Shown here one piece after another: positions 1 through 6,417 of a stretch of 8,176 nucleotides of DNA. The stretch comes from Desulfobacteraceae bacterium (GTDB lineage Bacteria > Desulfobacterota > DSM-4660 > Desulfatiglandales > Desulfatiglandaceae), in the NCBI GenBank assembly GCA_030611815.1, contig JAUWPC010000146.1, positions 1 through 8,176 on the forward strand. Reading direction: 5' to 3'. The notes beneath the pieces are model-generated. The model ran no database searches and was not told where the DNA came from. It was given only the letters and a program-made list of their open reading frames with translations. Numbering within the stretch: the first letter of the stretch is position 1; every line of letters begins with the position of its first letter. A program made the translations under genes and the position numbers.

Positions 1-148
1 GAGATCCACGGTGTGGAGAGAACCGAACGGGATGGAAAGAAGTTTTTCAGAACATTGTGCGTAAAACAGAAGTAAAGATCTGGGCACAGAAAACCCGGCT
101 TTGGTTATCCCTAAAGGGGATTTAGTTTGATAGTATTTCAATGGCTCA

Positions 149-188
149 TGGAGTGATGGAGTTCTGGAGTGATGGAGTGATGAAAGGG
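149..188 (+). repeat. Period-8 tandem repeat array, left arm (TGGAGT core)
   Basis: The hexamer TGGAGT occurs at 149, 157, 165 and 173, exactly 8 bases apart, separated by variable dinucleotides GA, TC, GA, GA. A decayed fifth unit (TGAAAGGG) follows at 181. The array is the reverse complement in core sequence of the array at 264-293, so the two face each other across about 80 bases. It lies in a gap with no gene and the period is not a multiple of three, so a coding origin is unlikely. Confidence 0.85.
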
Positions 189-263
189 TTGCCTGGTCAC
201 GTATGGAGGTAATAGGCTAACCCAGTTCCTGAGACTCACGGGCGCTTATGGTTTTTCCAATAA

Positions 264-293
264 TCCAGTACTCCAACACTCCAATACTCCAAG
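264..293 (-). repeat. Period-8 tandem repeat array, right arm (ACTCCA core)
   Basis: The core ACTCCA occurs at 270, 278 and 286, with a degenerate first unit whose TCCA is at 264. The period is again exactly 8. Reverse-complemented, these are TGGAGT units with different spacer dinucleotides from the left array. Transcribed together, the two arms could form a long interrupted stem whose spacer dinucleotides mostly mismatch. It lies about 75 bases upstream of the transporter start. Confidence 0.85.
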
Positions 294-354
294 GCAATCC
301 TCTCAGGCAAAGCCATTTGTCTCTACTCAACCACTTAACGAGGTCAGTAACATA

Positions 355-360
355 GGGAGG
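355..360 (+). promoter_or_regulatory. Ribosome binding site for the first transporter gene
   Basis: GGGAGG at 355-360 lies 5 bases before the ATG at 366, a strong Shine-Dalgarno match that fixes this start. Confidence 0.85.
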
Positions 361-365
361 ATAAC

Positions 366-1667
366 ATGGCAGATGAGACAAAAAAACTGGGATTAATAGG
401 TGCTGTTTTTCTGATTGTATCGAGCCTGGCCGGAAGTGGCGTAATCGCTTTGCCACAGCAATTAGCAGCCACCGGTTCGATCACCCTGATTTCATTTATG
501 CTGGTCACCATAGGAGCCCTGTTTCTGACCCTGGTATATGTTCGTGCGGGCACCCTTTTTGATGACCCCAGCCCGACCGCACTGGCAACTTATGTAAGCC
601 CGGTTCTCGGGGCAAAGAGCGGTTTCTTTTACGTCTATGGGAACCTGATCTCCAACGTATCCATTCTGATTGCGGGCCTGGGCTATCTGGCCCTGTTTGT
701 CCCCGAACTCAATCATCCCATTGCGCTTGGCATCACCGTCATTATACTCATCTGGCTGTTTGTTGCCTTGTCCCTTCGCGGGGTCGGCATCATCACCAAA
801 GTGGTATCCAGCACCGTAACCTTACTTCTTATTTCGGTAATCATCACTGGCACTGCCGGATGGCTGGATTTTGATCCCACCCTGTTCAAACAGAACTGGA
901 ACGTCTCGGGTGACCCTGCCGGTAAGGCCATAATGTCCGGATTCGCCATATTGATCTTTGCCTATGTCGGAGTGGAAAGCGTCGCTACAAACAATGAACA
1001 CATTCGCAATCCGAAAAAGATTGTTCCCATTGCAACCATCGTCGGCTTTATTATCGTGGCAATTATCTACATCGCTTCCACCACCGTAATTGAAGGAATA
1101 TTCCCAGCCAAAGAAATTCAGAACGCACCGGCCTCATTTGCATTAGTCATGCAGCACATCTGCCACTCAAAAATCATAGCCGACGTGGTTTCCGCAGTGA
1201 TGGCCATTGCCTGTATCGCCAGCTTCCTTGTCTGGAATCTCTCATCCGCCAGTGCCGCCAAAACCAGTGCCGACAACGGATTCCTCCCCAAGGCCTACTC
1301 CTATACCAACAAACATGGGATCAACAGCAAAGGTCTCGTCATCAACGGTGTTATCATGACCGTGGTTGAACTGATACTCATGATGCTTGGCAGCAACGTC
1401 GCCGCCGCATTCAACATCACCGTAACCATCTCAGTCCTTTTGCTTCTCTTCCCCTACTTCTGGTCAGGCATTGGCCTGCTGAAAAAAGACAAGGCCACAG
1501 GGTCAAAATCCATCAGCACTAAAATCATTGTGCTCATGTCATCCATTTTCATCATGTCCGCCTTTGCATCGGCCACGCTTGATGAACTCTGGCTGGTCAT
1601 CGCCTTGGTTATGATTATAATGGCCGTCTACGCAATGCTTTTCACAGAAAAAGAAGAAGCCGCTTAA
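366..1667 (+). CDS. APC-family amino acid/polyamine antiporter, AdiC/PotE-like
   Basis: This 433-residue inner-membrane protein is almost entirely hydrophobic segments, consistent with the 12 helices of the APC fold. It resembles the basic amino acid/polyamine antiporter group (AdiC, PotE) along its length: the unwound helix-1 motif GSG is at residues 23-25, followed by a Pro at 30; the helix-6 GVES motif puts Glu204 where AdiC has Glu208; and Trp290 falls where AdiC has its gating Trp293. AdiC Trp202 is replaced by Phe198 and AdiC Asn22 by Ser20 in my by-eye alignment, so arginine/agmatine specificity cannot be assumed. Family members exchange an amino acid or amine for its product or for another amino acid. 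The length is normal (AdiC is about 445). The ATG is supported by a strong ribosome binding site. A porin gene follows after 73 bases with no terminator, suggesting co-transcription. The family is secure; the substrate is unknown. Confidence 0.92.
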   Translation: MADETKKLGLIGAVFLIVSSLAGSGVIALPQQLAATGSITLISFMLVTIGALFLTLVYVRAGTLFDDPSPTALATYVSPVLGAKSGFFYVYGNLISNVSILIAGLGYLALFVPELNHPIALGITVIILIWLFVALSLRGVGIITKVVSSTVTLLLISVIITGTAGWLDFDPTLFKQNWNVSGDPAGKAIMSGFAILIFAYVGVESVATNNEHIRNPKKIVPIATIVGFIIVAIIYIASTTVIEGIFPAKEIQNAPASFALVMQHICHSKIIADVVSAVMAIACIASFLVWNLSSASAAKTSADNGFLPKAYSYTNKHGINSKGLVINGVIMTVVELILMMLGSNVAAAFNITVTISVLLLLFPYFWSGIGLLKKDKATGSKSISTKIIVLMSSIFIMSAFASATLDELWLVIALVMIIMAVYAMLFTEKEEAA

Positions 1668-1727
1668 CGCGGGCAAGGACCGCGCGGAATTCAAGCGGAA
1701 AATGGCCGAAAGTACGAAGCCTAATCC

Positions 1728-1733
1728 GGGAGG
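1728..1733 (+). promoter_or_regulatory. Ribosome binding site that decides the porin start
   Basis: GGGAGG lies 7 bases before the ATG at 1741. The alternative in-frame ATG at 1702 has only a weak purine stretch before it and would put 13 polar residues ahead of the signal peptide, so 1741 is preferred. Confidence 0.8.
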
Positions 1734-1740
1734 CGTTTCC

Positions 1741-3222
1741 ATGAAAGTCAAGATGTTTCGATTCTGTTTTTTGATCCCCGCAATTCTTGGGGCCTTTGCG
1801 ATAAGTGTTTCCGCGGCCGAGGTTTCAGACAGCGCCATGCAGGACGAAATCAAGGCACTTAAAAAGATGGTGCTCGAGATCCAGAAACGGATACAGCAGC
1901 TTGAGGCGGACAGGGTAAAACCCGGGGCGAGAGTCTCCCCAACAGTTAAGACAGTGGAACCCGAGCCAGCGAAAAGAATCCCCGCCAAGACATCTCATCC
2001 TAAGATCAAGGCCGCGGTTAAGGCCCCGCCCGAGACTCAGGAACCGGTTGTGGCAAAGGCCGGCGCCAAAGCCCCGGCGCCCCTTGAGATCGGCGGACAG
2101 GAGGTTAGGGTGGGCATTGCGGGGGCCATCCAGGTCGACGTGATCCACGATTTCAATGCGGTGGGACTAACGCCCGGCGGGAGCGTAGAGCGGGAGTTCA
2201 TTACCGGAAACATCCCGGTTGGGGGACCCGCTGCTGAGCTCACAAACAGAACCGGTTTCAGTCCCAACCAGAGTCGCCTGAGCGGCTGGGCCGAGACTGA
2301 CACACCATGGGGTCCTTTGAAGGTTTATGCGGATGTGAACCTTTTTGGTTCCACGACTGCAACCGAATTCCAGATCTACAAGGCTTATGGAGAGTGGGGG
2401 TGGCTGAAGGCGGGTCTGGACTACACCCTATGGCTTAATCAGGCTTCTATACCGGACACCCTCGACTTTGAGGGTCCCAACATTATTCCTGAAGTGCGTT
2501 TCACCCAGGCGAGCTTGAAAATCCCCCTGCAGTTAGATGCAAAGAAGCGGGAGCTTTTCTTTACCATCGGTGTGGAGGACGCCCCGGGGGAGATCACACT
2601 ACCGGCTAAAATGTCATCTGTTACTACGGACCAATTCCCGGCGGTGATCGGAAAATTGAGTTACGAGCCTGACTGGGCGCAGATAGAGCTTGGGGGGCTA
2701 TATCGCCGGCTGAGGGCCGAGGGACCGGGATACGACCAGCCGGTGAACGGATGGGGAGTGATATTAAGCGGAAGCATAGATACGTGGAAGAACGACAGCG
2801 TCATAATAGGCGGTCTGTATGGGAATGCCCTCGGGGCCTACATCCAGGACACAGCGGGTTTGGGGCTGGACGCAGCTCCCACTGCCAATCAAAACCTCAA
2901 GGCTATCCCGGCCTTCGGAGTGTGGGCGGCCTATCAGCACTGGTGGTCAAAATCCCTTCGGTCAACGGCCACCTACGGGCTTGTGCGCCTGGACAGCGAC
3001 TTCGACCGTCAGCCCCAAACTGCCGACCAGGGAACCTACAAACAGACCCAGTACGCCTCCATGAACCTGATATGGAGCCCCTGGCCTCCCTTTGACGTGG
3101 GACTGGAATATATGTTCGGTCATCGTACCATTACGGACTATACGGCGGTGTACGGGAGCACTACGGGCCAGAACCACCGACTTCAGTTTACCATGCGGTG
3201 GAACTTCGACTGGGAGCGGTAG
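1741..3222 (+). CDS. DcaP-like outer-membrane porin
   Basis: This 493-residue protein is predicted to be exported and to form a beta-barrel in the outer membrane. From the ATG at 1741 it starts with a signal peptide: Lys/Arg residues at 2-7, a hydrophobic core to about 23, and a likely cleavage site after the VSA at 23-25. A short coiled coil follows (about 30-58, with heptad-spaced Ile/Leu/Val), then a Pro/Ala/Lys-rich linker to about 115, then a long region of alternating polar and aromatic residues typical of barrel strands. The order of coiled coil, linker and barrel, and a PDTLDFEGPN stretch in the barrel, recall DcaP-family trimeric porins, which pass small anionic substrates such as dicarboxylates. 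The C-terminus ends FDWER rather than in a terminal Phe. It lies between two amino-acid antiporters, which suggests it supplies their substrates. Outer-membrane barrel is secure; DcaP family is likely; the substrate is inferred. Confidence 0.85.
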   Translation: MKVKMFRFCFLIPAILGAFAISVSAAEVSDSAMQDEIKALKKMVLEIQKRIQQLEADRVKPGARVSPTVKTVEPEPAKRIPAKTSHPKIKAAVKAPPETQEPVVAKAGAKAPAPLEIGGQEVRVGIAGAIQVDVIHDFNAVGLTPGGSVEREFITGNIPVGGPAAELTNRTGFSPNQSRLSGWAETDTPWGPLKVYADVNLFGSTTATEFQIYKAYGEWGWLKAGLDYTLWLNQASIPDTLDFEGPNIIPEVRFTQASLKIPLQLDAKKRELFFTIGVEDAPGEITLPAKMSSVTTDQFPAVIGKLSYEPDWAQIELGGLYRRLRAEGPGYDQPVNGWGVILSGSIDTWKNDSVIIGGLYGNALGAYIQDTAGLGLDAAPTANQNLKAIPAFGVWAAYQHWWSKSLRSTATYGLVRLDSDFDRQPQTADQGTYKQTQYASMNLIWSPWPPFDVGLEYMFGHRTITDYTAVYGSTTGQNHRLQFTMRWNFDWER

Positions 3223-3275
3223 TCAACCGGCTTTAAAGGGTGTAATTCGTGCCTGGACGAAATAACTTCCCTATT

Positions 3276-3344
3276 TCATAATCTTAATCATAATCGTAAT
3301 CTTACTCAAAACGATTATGATTAAGAGTACGATTAAGATTATGA
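3276..3344. repeat. Inverted repeat built from degenerate 6-bp units
   Basis: The left half reads as hexamers of the form TCNTAA from 3276 to about 3307; the right half (3311-3344) is their reverse complement, of the form NNGATT. Two perfect pairings are possible. In one, TCTTAATCATAATCGT (3282-3297) pairs with 3311-3326: 16 bp with a 13-base loop. In the other, TCATAATCTTAATC (3276-3289) pairs with 3331-3344: 14 bp. They share bases 3282-3289 and so compete. The element sits between the porin stop and the terminator-like hairpin at 3348. Confidence 0.9.
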
Positions 3345-3347
3345 TAC

Positions 3348-3380
3348 GCCCGCAAGAAGTCCTTTTTGCGGGCTATTTCG
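3348..3380 (+). terminator. Probable transcription terminator after the porin gene
   Basis: GCCCGCAAGAA (3348-3358) pairs with TTTTTGCGGGC (3363-3373), giving an 11-bp stem with one G-U pair and a GTCC loop. The following tail is TATTTCG, only moderately T-rich, so termination may be partial or helped by the T run inside the stem. It closes the transporter-porin unit and separates it from the next gene. Confidence 0.7.
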
Positions 3381-3426
3381 AATTATTATAAGAACTTAGA
3401 GTTAAAGACAGTACTCCAGATTGTGT

Positions 3427-3442
3427 ACTTTTTGACTTTTTA
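3427..3442 (+). repeat. Two-copy 8-bp tandem repeat
   Basis: ACTTTTTG at 3427-3434 is followed directly by ACTTTTTA at 3435-3442. It lies in the leader of the second transporter gene and shares the 8-bp period of the arrays near the left end of the window. Its role is unknown. Confidence 0.6.
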
Positions 3443-3478
3443 CGAGACCATCAATTCAGTCAAAGGACATCGACAGGG

Positions 3479-3483
3479 AAAGG
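3479..3483 (+). promoter_or_regulatory. Ribosome binding site for the GadC-like gene
   Basis: AAAGG at 3479-3483, within a longer purine run, lies 7 bases before the ATG at 3491. A second in-frame ATG at 3554 has a GGGAG 11 bases upstream and would remove 21 polar residues before the first helix, so it remains a possible alternative. Confidence 0.6.
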
Positions 3484-3490
3484 CATAAAC

Positions 3491-4978
3491 ATGGATAAGC
3501 CTTTAGACACGGGATCTCAAGAGGTTTCTGGCCAAAGGGAGCGCGGGACGCCGATGACTGCCGGCAAAGGGACTATCGGGTGGGTATCCCTGGCCATGAT
3601 CAACCTGGCCATCATCTACTCTGTGAGGGGGCTTCCTCTCATGGCGGAGGAGGGGTTTCGCGCCATTACCTTTATGGCCATTTCCGCTGCCTTTTTTCTC
3701 ATTCCCATTTCCCTTGTCACCGCGGAACTGTCTTCCACATGGCCGCCCAAGGGAGATGGAGGGGTCTATGTCTGGGTTAATGAGGCCTTAGGACAACGGT
3801 GGGCGTTTCTGGCCATCTGGCTGCAATGGAGCGAAAATGTCATCTGGTTTCCCACGGTGCTCTCCTTTATCGCGGCCACCTTAGCCTATGCCTTTTCACC
3901 AGAGCTGGCCAACAACAAAGTCTACACCTTAGTGGTGGTGCTGGTGGTTTACTGGGGCGGTACCTTCGCCAACCTGCATGGTATGAAAACCTCCGCCTGG
4001 ATCAGCACCTTAGGGGTGATCAGCACCCTGATCGTCACTGGCCTGATCATTTTTATGGGATTTAGCTGGATCTTAGGCGGCAACGCTTCCCAGATCCATT
4101 TTTCAGTGGCTTCCCTCATCCCGGATTTCAGCCGCATGGACAGCTTTGTATTCCTCGCCGGGGCCCTGGTCATCGTTTCCGGGATCGAGGTCTCCGCGGC
4201 CCATGCCTCCGGGGTAAAAAATCCCAAAAGCTCTTTTCCAAAGGCAATTTTCCTTTCCGTGTTTGTTTCCATCACCGCCATCATACTGGGTTCCCTGGCC
4301 ATTTCCTTTGTGGTGCCCCAGAAGGATATCAGCCTGGTGGCCGGACTCATGGAGGCCTTTGACAAGTTTTTTGCCGCCCATCACCTGCTCTGGCTGATGC
4401 CTATTGTGGCTCTGCTTGTTGTGGCGGGCTCCCTGGGAGAGGTGGCCGCCTGGATTATCGGTCCCAGCAAGGGGTTGCTGGTGTCGGCCCGGCACGGCCT
4501 GCTCCCGCCCATCCTTCAACGCCAGATCCATGGCGATGTCCCCGTGAACATCCTGTTCCTCCAGGCCCTGGTGGTGACCGGCCTGGTTTTTATATTCCTG
4601 CTGATGCCCACTGTGAGCAGCGCCTACTGGATTCTCACCGCCCTTACGGCCCAGCTTTACCTGATCATGTACCTGCTCATGTTTGTGTCCGCTCTGGTCT
4701 TGCGATACAAGCGGCCGGATGTCCATCGTCCCTACCGTATCCCCTGGGGCAATTTCGGCATGTGGCTGGTGGCCGTATTGGGCTTATCGGGCGGGTTGTT
4801 TACCCTGTTTGTCGGTTTTTTCCCCCCGTCTCAACTGGAGACGGGTAATCTTCTATTCTATGAATCATTCCTGATCCTCGGCATCCTGGTCATGTGCGGC
4901 GCGGCCTTTGTGATCTATGGGTTGAGAAAACCCGGCTGGGTCAAGGCCGCCGGTAAAGAAGAACCCCTGGCGAAATAA
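3491..4978 (+). CDS. GadC-like glutamate:GABA antiporter family transporter (APC superfamily)
   Basis: This 495-residue inner-membrane protein has about 12 hydrophobic helices after a polar N-terminus of about 27 residues. It resembles E. coli GadC throughout: a GGVYVWV stretch after helix 2, the helix-6 GIEVSA motif with Glu233, and the helix-8 motif WIIGPSKG (Trp321, Gly324-Gly328) followed by an LLP turn. GadC imports glutamate in exchange for GABA in acid resistance. The protein ends about 20 residues after its last helix and so lacks the C-terminal plug that closes GadC at neutral pH. No glutamate decarboxylase gene is in the window, so a housekeeping amino-acid exchange role is more likely than acid resistance. 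A small membrane protein gene follows after 4 bases and is probably co-transcribed. Subfamily is confident; substrate is not. Confidence 0.9.
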   Translation: MDKPLDTGSQEVSGQRERGTPMTAGKGTIGWVSLAMINLAIIYSVRGLPLMAEEGFRAITFMAISAAFFLIPISLVTAELSSTWPPKGDGGVYVWVNEALGQRWAFLAIWLQWSENVIWFPTVLSFIAATLAYAFSPELANNKVYTLVVVLVVYWGGTFANLHGMKTSAWISTLGVISTLIVTGLIIFMGFSWILGGNASQIHFSVASLIPDFSRMDSFVFLAGALVIVSGIEVSAAHASGVKNPKSSFPKAIFLSVFVSITAIILGSLAISFVVPQKDISLVAGLMEAFDKFFAAHHLLWLMPIVALLVVAGSLGEVAAWIIGPSKGLLVSARHGLLPPILQRQIHGDVPVNILFLQALVVTGLVFIFLLMPTVSSAYWILTALTAQLYLIMYLLMFVSALVLRYKRPDVHRPYRIPWGNFGMWLVAVLGLSGGLFTLFVGFFPPSQLETGNLLFYESFLILGILVMCGAAFVIYGLRKPGWVKAAGKEEPLAK

Positions 4979-4982
4979 GAAA

Positions 4983-5426
4983 GTGAAAAAAAAGATAAAG
5001 GAATGGTTGAGGCGGTACCTGCTGGCCGAAATCTTGAGTACCGTGTTGTCTCTGGCCACGGCATGGTTCATTTACCGAACCACCGGAGACAATGTGATAG
5101 CGGCCTTTGGGGGGTCGGCCATGGCGTCCATCAGTTTTTACGGCATCATCGCCTACAACGATGTGAGAAAGAGCCTGAAGCACCATAGAAAACATGATCT
5201 AAGCTATGGCCTTGTAGCTTATTTCAAGGATTTGCGAAACCTGGTTATCGAATTTGGTCCATCTGAGATTCTGGATGTCATGGCGGTTCGGCCGTTCTTC
5301 ATGTACCTGATGCCGAAGATCATTGGACAATTCGTTTTGGGAACCTTTATTGGAAAGATGATCGCCGATGTGGTCTTTTTCATTCCCGCCATCGTGATGT
5401 ACGAGGTCAGGAAAAAACATTTGTAG
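4983..5426 (+). CDS. Small multi-spanning membrane protein of unknown function
   Basis: I do not recognise this 147-residue protein. It has a basic N-terminus (four Lys and two Arg in the first 11 residues), two hydrophobic segments at about 13-31 and 37-59, a charged central part with Lys/His/Arg around 62-72, then two more hydrophobic segments at about 98-118 and 119-141, and a basic end. The pattern fits four membrane helices with positive residues on the cytoplasmic side. Helices 1 and 3 each carry an acidic residue near their start (AEILST and SEILD), and an Asp lies within the last segment (IADVV). The start is a GTG 4 bases after the stop of the antiporter gene, with no clear ribosome binding site, which suggests translation coupled to the antiporter. 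It may assist or modify that transporter, but this is only inferred from position. Confidence 0.75.
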   Translation: MKKKIKEWLRRYLLAEILSTVLSLATAWFIYRTTGDNVIAAFGGSAMASISFYGIIAYNDVRKSLKHHRKHDLSYGLVAYFKDLRNLVIEFGPSEILDVMAVRPFFMYLMPKIIGQFVLGTFIGKMIADVVFFIPAIVMYEVRKKHL

Positions 5427-5432
5427 GCATTT

Positions 5433-5448
5433 ACGGGTTCACGGGTTC
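5433..5448. repeat. Two-copy 8-bp tandem repeat between convergent genes
   Basis: ACGGGTTC occurs at 5433-5440 and again at 5441-5448, perfectly repeated, in the 28-base gap between the small membrane protein gene and the end of glpR. No terminator hairpin is visible in this gap. Confidence 0.75.
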
Positions 5449-5454
5449 AGATCC

Positions 5455-6282
5455 TTAATCGACGTCTGATTCCTCATTTGGCACATGGAGTGTGACGTCG
5501 GCCTCGGAAAGCATCTTACTCATGCTCGGCTGGGGTCTTCGATCCGTAAAGAGGGCGTCAATTTCCCGTATGTTGCAGAGGCGTACCATCGCCTCCCTGC
5601 CGAACTTGGTGTGATCCGCCACAAGGAAGACCTTTCGCGAATTTGAGATGATGGTCTGTCCTACACGAACCTCCCGATAATCAAAATCGAGAAGGCAGCC
5701 ATCCGAATCGATCCCGCTCACACTGATGACACCAAAATCGACTTTAAACTGCTGGATAAAGTCAATTGTTGCTTTCCCTGTAATACCCCGGTCCCGGCTG
5801 CGCAACACACCGCCGGCCACAATGACCTCAAAGTTTTCATTTTCACTCAAAATGGTTGCCACGTTCAGGTTATTGGTGATGATCCTGAGACCCTTGTGAT
5901 GAATCAGGGCATTTGCCACTTCTTCCGTGGTGGTTCCGATGTCGATAAAGAGAGACGCGTAGTCAGGGATCTGTTTAGCCAGCAACCGGGCAATACGCCG
6001 TTTTTCAGGCAGGCAGATGACTTTACGAGCGGTATATGCCACGTTTTCCACACTGGAAGGGAGGCCGGCCCCCCCGTGGTAACGGCGAAGCTGTCCTGCC
6101 TCGGTGAGTTCATTGATGTCCCGGCGAATGGTTTGAGGGGTTACTGAAAAGTTCTTGGACAGGGACTCGATGGAAACAAATCCGAGGGACTTGACAAGTT
6201 CAACGATCTTCCTGTGACGGAGAAGGACCGATTTTCCACGGACTTTTCCGCTGTTATTCGCGTTTTTTTTGTTTCCTGACAC
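5455..6282 (-). CDS. glpR: DeoR-family repressor, GlpR (glycerol-3-phosphate regulon)
   Basis: This 275-residue cytoplasmic regulator closely resembles E. coli GlpR, which represses glycerol-3-phosphate genes and releases DNA when glycerol-3-phosphate binds. With the GTG start, the DeoR helix-turn-helix is at about 36-59, with recognition-helix residues TPQTIRRDINEL at 48-59 nearly identical to GlpR. The sugar-phosphate sensor domain fills the rest, with FIDIGTT, ITNNLNVA, a GG-LRSRD stretch and SGIDSDG, all GlpR signatures. The start is chosen because GGGAGGT lies 6 bases upstream of the GTG at 6282-6280; the longer frame from an ATG at 6342 has no ribosome binding site. It still carries about 15 more N-terminal residues than E. 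coli GlpR (252), rich in Lys, Asn and Gly. It is divergent from glpA, its expected target, and operator-like sites around its own promoter suggest autoregulation. Confidence 0.93.
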   Translation of the reverse strand: MSGNKKNANNSGKVRGKSVLLRHRKIVELVKSLGFVSIESLSKNFSVTPQTIRRDINELTEAGQLRRYHGGAGLPSSVENVAYTARKVICLPEKRRIARLLAKQIPDYASLFIDIGTTTEEVANALIHHKGLRIITNNLNVATILSENENFEVIVAGGVLRSRDRGITGKATIDFIQQFKVDFGVISVSGIDSDGCLLDFDYREVRVGQTIISNSRKVFLVADHTKFGREAMVRLCNIREIDALFTDRRPQPSMSKMLSEADVTLHVPNEESDVD

Positions 6283-6288
6283 TCCAGG

Positions 6289-6295
6289 ACCTCCC
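6289..6295 (-). promoter_or_regulatory. Ribosome binding site that decides the glpR start
   Basis: Read on the minus strand this is GGGAGGT, 6 bases before the GTG at 6282-6280. It is the only strong Shine-Dalgarno near the start of the gene and favours the GTG over the ATG 60 bases further upstream. Confidence 0.85.
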
Positions 6296-6303
6296 TTATT
6301 GGA

Positions 6304-6319
6304 TTTTCGCGCACGATGT
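6304..6319. promoter_or_regulatory. GlpR operator-like site in the glpR leader
   Basis: TTTTCG-CGCA-CGATGT fits the GlpR operator plan of TTCG and CGAA separated by four bases, with one change in the inner half-sites (CGAT for CGAA). It lies downstream of the predicted glpR promoter and upstream of the GTG start, where bound repressor could block elongation. It is the weakest of the three sites listed. Confidence 0.4.
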
Positions 6320-6367
6320 TGGGCCCATCGCGGATAGTTCATTCATAAGATAGTATCAACAAACATT

Positions 6368-6373
6368 ATTATA
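6368..6373 (-). promoter_or_regulatory. Predicted -10 box of the glpR promoter
   Basis: TATAAT, a perfect -10 hexamer, reads on the minus strand about 85 bases before the GTG start. The region 17 bases upstream (about 6391-6396 on the minus strand) has no good -35 box. The operator-like site at 6395-6410 overlaps or abuts that position, as expected for a regulated, activator-independent but weak promoter. Confidence 0.4.
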
Positions 6374-6394
6374 ATCAAGCTCCTGAATAAAAAA

Positions 6395-6410
6395 GTTTCA
6401 CAAACGAAAA
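6395..6410. promoter_or_regulatory. GlpR operator-like site near the glpR promoter
   Basis: GTTTCA-CAAA-CGAAAA matches the TTCG-N4-CGAA plan except for one base (TTCA). It covers the likely -35 region of the glpR promoter, so GlpR bound here could repress its own gene. Its centre is 81 bases from that of the site at 6476-6491. Confidence 0.5.
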
Positions 6411-6417
6411 TTATTGG

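Larger units (their letters stand above)
1..365. other. Non-coding leader region with repeats; possible tail of an upstream gene
   Basis: I find no convincing complete gene here. Reading frame 1 on the plus strand is open from the left edge to a TAA at 73-75 (24 codons, mostly charged residues), so this could be the C-terminus of an upstream gene, but frame 3 is also open to about 125 and nothing identifies either. The rest of the stretch holds two facing arrays of an 8-bp repeat (listed separately) and ends in the ribosome binding site of the first transporter gene. I could not pick out a promoter with both boxes near consensus. Confidence 0.5.

Noticed and set aside
3..125. Open plus-strand frame 3 at the left edge as the tail of an upstream gene
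   Set aside because: Frame 1 is equally open to 75 and neither product is recognisable, so neither is called as a gene.
108..125. Small hairpin (ATCCC/GGGAT) as terminator of an upstream gene
   Set aside because: The stem is only 5 bp and no T run follows.
149..293. CRISPR array
   Set aside because: The units are 8 bp with 2-base variable spacers, far from repeat and spacer sizes of CRISPR arrays, and no cas genes are present.
3276..3344. Terminal inverted repeats of a small insertion element
   Set aside because: The arms are separated by only about 13 bases, no flanking target duplication is visible, and the hexamer periodicity explains the symmetry better.
4103..4726. 207-codon minus-strand frame inside the GadC-like gene
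   Set aside because: Its composition (His, Gln, Gly, Asp) is what reverse reading of membrane-helix codons gives, and the plus strand holds clear GadC motifs.
6354..6378. FNR-type site from two TTGAT motifs on the minus strand
   Set aside because: They are direct rather than inverted and 20 bases apart, unlike the FNR half-site arrangement.
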